DNA from: Pararhodobacter sp. CCB-MM2
Lineage (GTDB): Bacteria > Pseudomonadota > Alphaproteobacteria > Rhodobacterales > Rhodobacteraceae
Assembly (NCBI RefSeq): GCF_001691415.1
Contig: NZ_LRRR01000007.1
Span: 110,337-174,336 of the forward strand
DNA: 64,000 bases
Reading direction: 5' to 3'
Part shown: positions 60,892-64,000 of the stretch, in pieces
How the letters are laid out: each line of letters begins with the position of its first letter
Position numbering within the stretch: the stretch's first letter is position 1
Notes under the pieces: generated by a model
What the model was told of the DNA's origin: nothing
Seen by the model: the letters and a program-made list of their open reading frames with translations, nothing else
Databases searched by the model: none
Made by a program: the position numbers and the translations under genes

Positions 60892-61746
60892 TCAATCCGA
60901 CAAGTCCAGCCAGAGACGCGCCAGCGCCGCCTCCGGTGTTTCTCCGCCGCCGTTCTCAACGCCCGCGCGCCACAGCGCGGCCCCGGCGGCATAGGTTCCG
61001 GGCACCAGCCCGCCGTTCTCACATTGGCTGACCGCACGCAGGCGGCAGCCCCGCGCGACGGCCTCGGCCAGCGTGTCGGCAAGGGCGGGGTCCGACATCA
61101 CGGTGCCGGTGCCGAACACCCGCAGTACCGCGCCATCCAGCTCGGCCAGCGCGGCGCGCAGGGCAGGGACGGGCAGGCCGGGGGTGATGGTCAGCACGGC
61201 AACGCGACGCTCGGCAAAGCGGCGGGGACGGAAGGGGCCACCGGGGGCCGGAAGGTCCACGCTGCGGAAGGCGTCGTCTTCCTGCGAATCCTGCTTCACC
61301 AGCCCCGCCGCCGGCAGAAGCGCACCGGCGAAGGCCAGCCAGACGCCCGCCGCCCCGGTCTGCGCAGTCTCCAGCGCCAGTTGCAGATTGCCCTCGGCAT
61401 CGCCCCCGGTGCCCAAGGGATGCATCGCCCCGCACAGCACCACCGGCCGGTCGATGCCCGCCAGCGCCTGCGCCAGCGCCGCGCCGGTATAGGACATCGT
61501 ATCGGTGCCATGGGTGACGATGACCCCGCCGTCATGGGCCAGCACCGCGTCGACAAGCCGGTTCCAGTGGCGCGGCCCGACCTCGGCGCTGTCGACCAGC
61601 GGATCAAAGGTCTCGACACGCACCGACAGACCGGCAGGCGTCAGCCGCGCCACCGCCGCCTCGACGAGACCCTGCGCCGGCAACAGGCCGTCGGGGCCGG
61701 GCTGCATGCCGATCGTGCCACCGGTGTGCAGGATCAACAGGCTCAT
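60892..61746 (-). CDS. L-asparaginase (type I/II fold, short form)
   Basis: A 284-residue asparaginase/glutaminase-family protein. Catalytic Thr motifs are visible: ILHTGGTIGM at residues 4-13 and VIVTHGTDTMSYTGAAL near 76-92. It is shorter than E. coli AnsA/AnsB (about 330-350 aa), mainly in the C-terminal domain. No signal peptide, so it should act in the cytoplasm. Its start overlaps the racemase stop by 4 bp. It would supply aspartate for aspA. Confidence 0.88.
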   Translation of the reverse strand: MSLLILHTGGTIGMQPGPDGLLPAQGLVEAAVARLTPAGLSVRVETFDPLVDSAEVGPRHWNRLVDAVLAHDGGVIVTHGTDTMSYTGAALAQALAGIDRPVVLCGAMHPLGTGGDAEGNLQLALETAQTGAAGVWLAFAGALLPAAGLVKQDSQEDDAFRSVDLPAPGGPFRPRRFAERRVAVLTITPGLPVPALRAALAELDGAVLRVFGTGTVMSDPALADTLAEAVARGCRLRAVSQCENGGLVPGTYAAGAALWRAGVENGGGETPEAALARLWLDLSD

Positions 61747-62468
61747 GCCGTCACCTCGCCATGGACGCGGGCGACCATCGCTTCGGCCACCAGATCAGTC
61801 ACGTCGACCAGCTGCTTGGCGCTGTCGAAACGGGCGATCAGCGGCAGCTCGGTGCAGGCCAGCAGCACCACATCGGCCTCCAGCCCCTCGACCAGCGCCT
61901 GCAGCCGCAGGGGCAGCGAGGGATCATCGCCGCCGAGGCGCTTTACATCATGGATCAGCGCGTGCAGGGCAGCGGGGTCGGCGGGCAGCTCGACCTCGAC
62001 CAGCTCGCGCAAGAAGCGGTAGGCGGACCATTCGCCCATCTCGGTCACCGGGCCGGCGCCCAGAAGCGCCAGCTTCGTCACCCCCTGCGCGGTGATCCAG
62101 TCGGTTAGGACAGATTGGAACGACAGCAGCCGGGCGGGCAGGGCCAGCGCCTCGATCCGCGGGGCGTACCAGTTCAGCGTGTTGCAGGCGATGGCATAGG
62201 CGTCGACCTGCGGCGCCAGCACCGCCAGCGCGCGCTGCATGGCTGCCCAGACCTCGGCGTCATTGGCGCGCAGGTCCATGGAGAGACCCAGCTCGGGCTC
62301 GGAGACGACGATCACCCGCGGCGCATCCAGATCGCCGCGAAAGGCATCGCCCATCGCCGCCTTGTTGGCACGCAGGACCTTGGCCCACAGGTCAATCCCC
62401 GCCTCGGGCCCCGAGCCCGTGACGATGCCCAGCGTGGTGCCGGTTTTCGACTGTCCTGACTGGCTCAT
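61743..62468 (-). CDS. Aspartate/glutamate racemase family protein
   Basis: A 241-residue Asp/Glu racemase-superfamily protein with both catalytic Cys: AIACNTLNWYAPRIEAL near residue 93 and VVLLACTELPLIARF near 200. The N-terminus LGIVTGSGPEAGIDLWAKVL is the family's substrate loop. The start at 62468 follows GGGAGAGGA. It is the first gene of the operon with asparaginase and symporter, indicating that D-aspartate or D-asparagine may be an inducer or substrate. It is divergent from the XRE regulator. Confidence 0.88.
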   Translation of the reverse strand: MSQSGQSKTGTTLGIVTGSGPEAGIDLWAKVLRANKAAMGDAFRGDLDAPRVIVVSEPELGLSMDLRANDAEVWAAMQRALAVLAPQVDAYAIACNTLNWYAPRIEALALPARLLSFQSVLTDWITAQGVTKLALLGAGPVTEMGEWSAYRFLRELVEVELPADPAALHALIHDVKRLGGDDPSLPLRLQALVEGLEADVVLLACTELPLIARFDSAKQLVDVTDLVAEAMVARVHGEVTA

Positions 62469-62535
62469 GTGGTCCTCTCCCCCGAGGGTCATTTGAGTTG
62501 GCGCACCATCTTGACGAAGCCGTGAACAGGCAAGT

Positions 62536-62570
62536 ATGCACTCTGGCGCCATGTGGTGCATTTCGGTGCA
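62536..62570. promoter_or_regulatory. TGCAC/GTGCA repeats between racemase operon and XRE regulator
   Basis: ATGCAC (62536-62541) and GTGCAT (62556-62561) form an inverted pair. The half-site GGTGCA repeats in direct orientation at 62555-62560 and 62565-62570, 10 bp apart. They lie within 56 bp of the XRE start and are good candidates for its binding sites. Confidence 0.5.
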
Positions 62571-62591
62571 GATAGAGGGTCAAACCGCATC

Positions 62592-63404
62592 ATGGACGAT
62601 TTCGGCGCCAACCTGAGGCTTCTGTGCGGCTACCGGCCGACAATAACACGGGTCGCCCAGGATCTGGGCATCAACCGCAGCCAGTTGAACCGATACATGG
62701 CGGGCAGCAGTTTCCCGCGCGGACCGTTGATGCGCCGGATCTGCGACTACTTCGGCGTCGACGCGCATGAGATCCTGCTGCCCGAGGCCGAATTCGCCCG
62801 CATCGTCCGCCTGCGCGGGCTGGAGAGCGACGGCATGGCGCAGCAGATGCGCCAGCATCTGGACCGGATCCGGCTGCGTGCCGATCGCAGGGTAGGGGCC
62901 CTGAGTGGCCAGTTCTTCGAATACTACTACTCGATGTCGCAACGCGGCCGGATCGTTCGCGCGCTGGTGGTGTTCGACGGCGAGGGCGATCAGATGTTCT
63001 ATCGCCGGCTGGAGCGGATGGGCCCGCGCGACCGGCCGGGCCACCGCCACTATCGCTATCAAGGCGCGGCGATGCTGCTGGGTGACCGGATCTTCCTCAA
63101 CGACTACGAGTATGACACCGGGATCGAGCTGACGCAGAGCGTCCTCTATCCCGATTATGCGCACCGCTGGACCCGGCTGCATGGCGTGAAGGTCGGCGTC
63201 TCCGCCAACCGCGATCACACACCCTGCTGCGTCCGATCATATCTGGAGCGCACGCCCCCCGGCCTGTCGCTGATCGGCGCCCTGCGCCGCTGCGGCTTGT
63301 TCGAGGCCAAGGACCCCGAGGTCCCGTCCCACGTGCGGCCCTTGATCGACAACATCCCATCGGGGCCCCACGTGTTCGAGGCTTGGTCCGGATCCCGCGT
63401 TTGA
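62592..63404 (+). CDS. XRE-family transcriptional regulator
   Basis: A 270-residue regulator. An N-terminal HTH (residues 5-55: LRLLCGYRPTITRVAQDLGINRSQLNRYMAGSSFPRG) is followed by a roughly 200-residue domain of unknown fold with SGQFFEYYYSMSQRGRIVRALVVF and YQGAAMLLGDRIFLNDYEYDTG. The start at 62592 (MDDFGAN) was preferred over the upstream ATG at 62553, which lies in the repeat region. Divergence from the racemase/asparaginase/symporter operon suggests it controls D-/L-aspartate use; the C-terminal domain may bind the amino acid (inference). Confidence 0.88.
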   Translation: MDDFGANLRLLCGYRPTITRVAQDLGINRSQLNRYMAGSSFPRGPLMRRICDYFGVDAHEILLPEAEFARIVRLRGLESDGMAQQMRQHLDRIRLRADRRVGALSGQFFEYYYSMSQRGRIVRALVVFDGEGDQMFYRRLERMGPRDRPGHRHYRYQGAAMLLGDRIFLNDYEYDTGIELTQSVLYPDYAHRWTRLHGVKVGVSANRDHTPCCVRSYLERTPPGLSLIGALRRCGLFEAKDPEVPSHVRPLIDNIPSGPHVFEAWSGSRV

Positions 63405-63408
63405 ACGA

Positions 63409-63849
63409 AGCAACAGCCGGGCCGCCTCCTCAATTCTGTCGTGGCTGAAGACTGACCTGATGAACCACGACGCCTATGCCCGGTGTGCCAAGCAAGTCGA
63501 ACGGACCCTGCGGGCCGGCCAATCCAACCTCGGCGAGGCGCGGAAGCACCGCGACAAACGGATGCGGGACCTTGAGCGAGTGAAGAGAAACCTGCTGAAC
63601 ATCCTCAAGCTGGGTGTTGGGTCAGAGGCAGTCGTGATCGAGCTGAACCGGCTCGATGCCGACCACAAGGCTCTTAGCGCGGGCCGGGACAAACTGGTCC
63701 CGGTGCCCCTCGAGCTGCCGGCCGATCTGCCGCAGATGTATCGCGTCTATGTCGAAGATCTGACGACGATTCTCATGGACGAGGTTGTCGTGGGCGCTGG
63801 CGGCGACGAGCTGCATCGCCTGATCGACCGGATCGCGGTGACCTGGTGA
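63409..63849 (+). pseudogene. C-terminal remnant of a serine site-specific recombinase
   Basis: From about 63409 the frame reads SSILSWLKTDLMNHDAYA and continues as a coiled coil (GEARKHRDKRMRDLERVKRN) and LPADLPQMYRVYVEDL, ending ELHRLIDRIAVTW. This is the C-terminal coiled-coil part of a large serine recombinase. The catalytic resolvase domain and the zinc ribbon are absent: the frame directly upstream is the XRE gene in another frame. It is therefore a truncated mobile-element remnant. An ATG at 63460 could allow a 129-aa product but without recombinase function. Confidence 0.75.
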
Positions 63850-63873
63850 CCTGCCCCCCGCGAAATCCCTCGC

Positions 63874-64000
63874 TGTTGATTTCCACCCAGAACTGACCCG
63901 GGTTTTCCATCGAGAAGTGACCCACCTTGGATTATGCTGAGCGGGTCATGTTTGGGTCAAGACATGGCTTCCCTCCCTCTTTTTCCGCGTTGCTGCAGCG
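63874..64000 (+). mobile_element. Probable terminus of an IS21-like insertion sequence (continues beyond window)
   Basis: The sequence from TGTTGATTTCC at 63874 carries two near-identical 20-base repeats, TTTCCACCCAGAACTGACCC (63880-63899) and a 17/20 match at 63904-63923, 24 bp apart. Multiple terminal repeats with a TG end and ACTGACCC motifs are typical of IS21-family ends. No transposase ORF can be confirmed within the remaining bases. Confidence 0.5.

Noticed and set aside
1..64000. CRISPR arrays, tRNA or rRNA genes, complete prophage or toxin-antitoxin pairs
   Set aside because: No regular repeat-spacer pattern, cloverleaf-like sequence, rRNA sequence or phage structural gene was recognised by eye; a dedicated search (tRNAscan, Infernal) would be decisive.

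Overview
The window looks like chromosomal DNA of a high-GC alphaproteobacterium, most probably Rhodobacterales/Paracoccaceae. This is inferred from the very GC-rich third codon positions, the density of TRAP, tripartite tricarboxylate (TTT) and branched-chain-amino-acid-type ABC importers with attached catabolic genes, the LysR/MarR/TetR/MocR/LacI regulator mix, and the protein families present. No rRNA, tRNA, CRISPR array or intact prophage was seen. Nearly all the DNA is coding, and it is organised as short catabolic operons, most with a divergently transcribed regulator.

Layout. (1) 1-2271: 5' end of an IlvD/Edd dehydratase, divergent from a LacI-type regulator and a DUF3237 gene, with two LacI-like operators between. 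(2) 2284-4097: a small Cys-containing membrane/secreted protein, a DoxX membrane protein and a Tat-signal VOC protein. (3) 4227-10189: family III CoA-transferase, HMG-CoA-lyase-like lyase and a complete TRAP transporter, divergent from a LysR regulator. (4) 10186-11965: gamma carbonic anhydrase, a secreted hypothetical and a DUF2177 protein. (5) 12132-16757: two paralogous TonB-dependent receptors and a MarR regulator, with a perfect 18-bp palindrome before the second receptor. (6) 16887-24093: hybrid histidine kinase, 45-aa protein, MocR regulator, LysR, TetR and a class III aminotransferase. (7) 24090-26779: DUF1501/DUF1800 pair. (8) 27003-35926: XylR/DmpR-like regulator with a decayed AAA+ domain, divergent from a cupin dioxygenase-like protein, an SDR, a five-gene ABC importer and a Zn-dehydrogenase; probably aromatic-ketone or related catabolism.

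(9) 35960-42098: beta-glucan synthesis locus: putative outer-membrane barrel, GH8 glucanase, HlyD-like adaptor and a BcsA-like GT2 synthase without a canonical PilZ motif, facing a Cache-HAMP protein with no output domain. The pair of adaptor and synthase resembles the mixed-linkage beta-glucan system (BgsB/BgsA) more than a standard cellulose (Bcs) operon. (10) 42286-51330: TTT importer operon with Gfo/Idh dehydrogenase, shikimate dehydrogenase and a MetE-like methyltransferase, divergent from a flavoprotein and a TIM-barrel isomerase. The shared intergenic region carries a striking array of TAAC/GTTA operators. (11) 51420-57769: Orn/Lys/Arg decarboxylase, then a Pqi-type MCE lipid-transport operon with PqiA split in two genes. 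(12) 57887-63404: aspartate ammonia-lyase, alanine symporter, asparaginase and Asp/Glu racemase under a divergent XRE regulator. (13) 63409-64000: a serine-recombinase C-terminal remnant and what looks like the end of an IS21-like element.

The strongest candidates for something not well described are the glucan locus (9), the operator array (10), the decayed NtrC-family regulator (8), and the paired TonB receptors with their palindrome (5).
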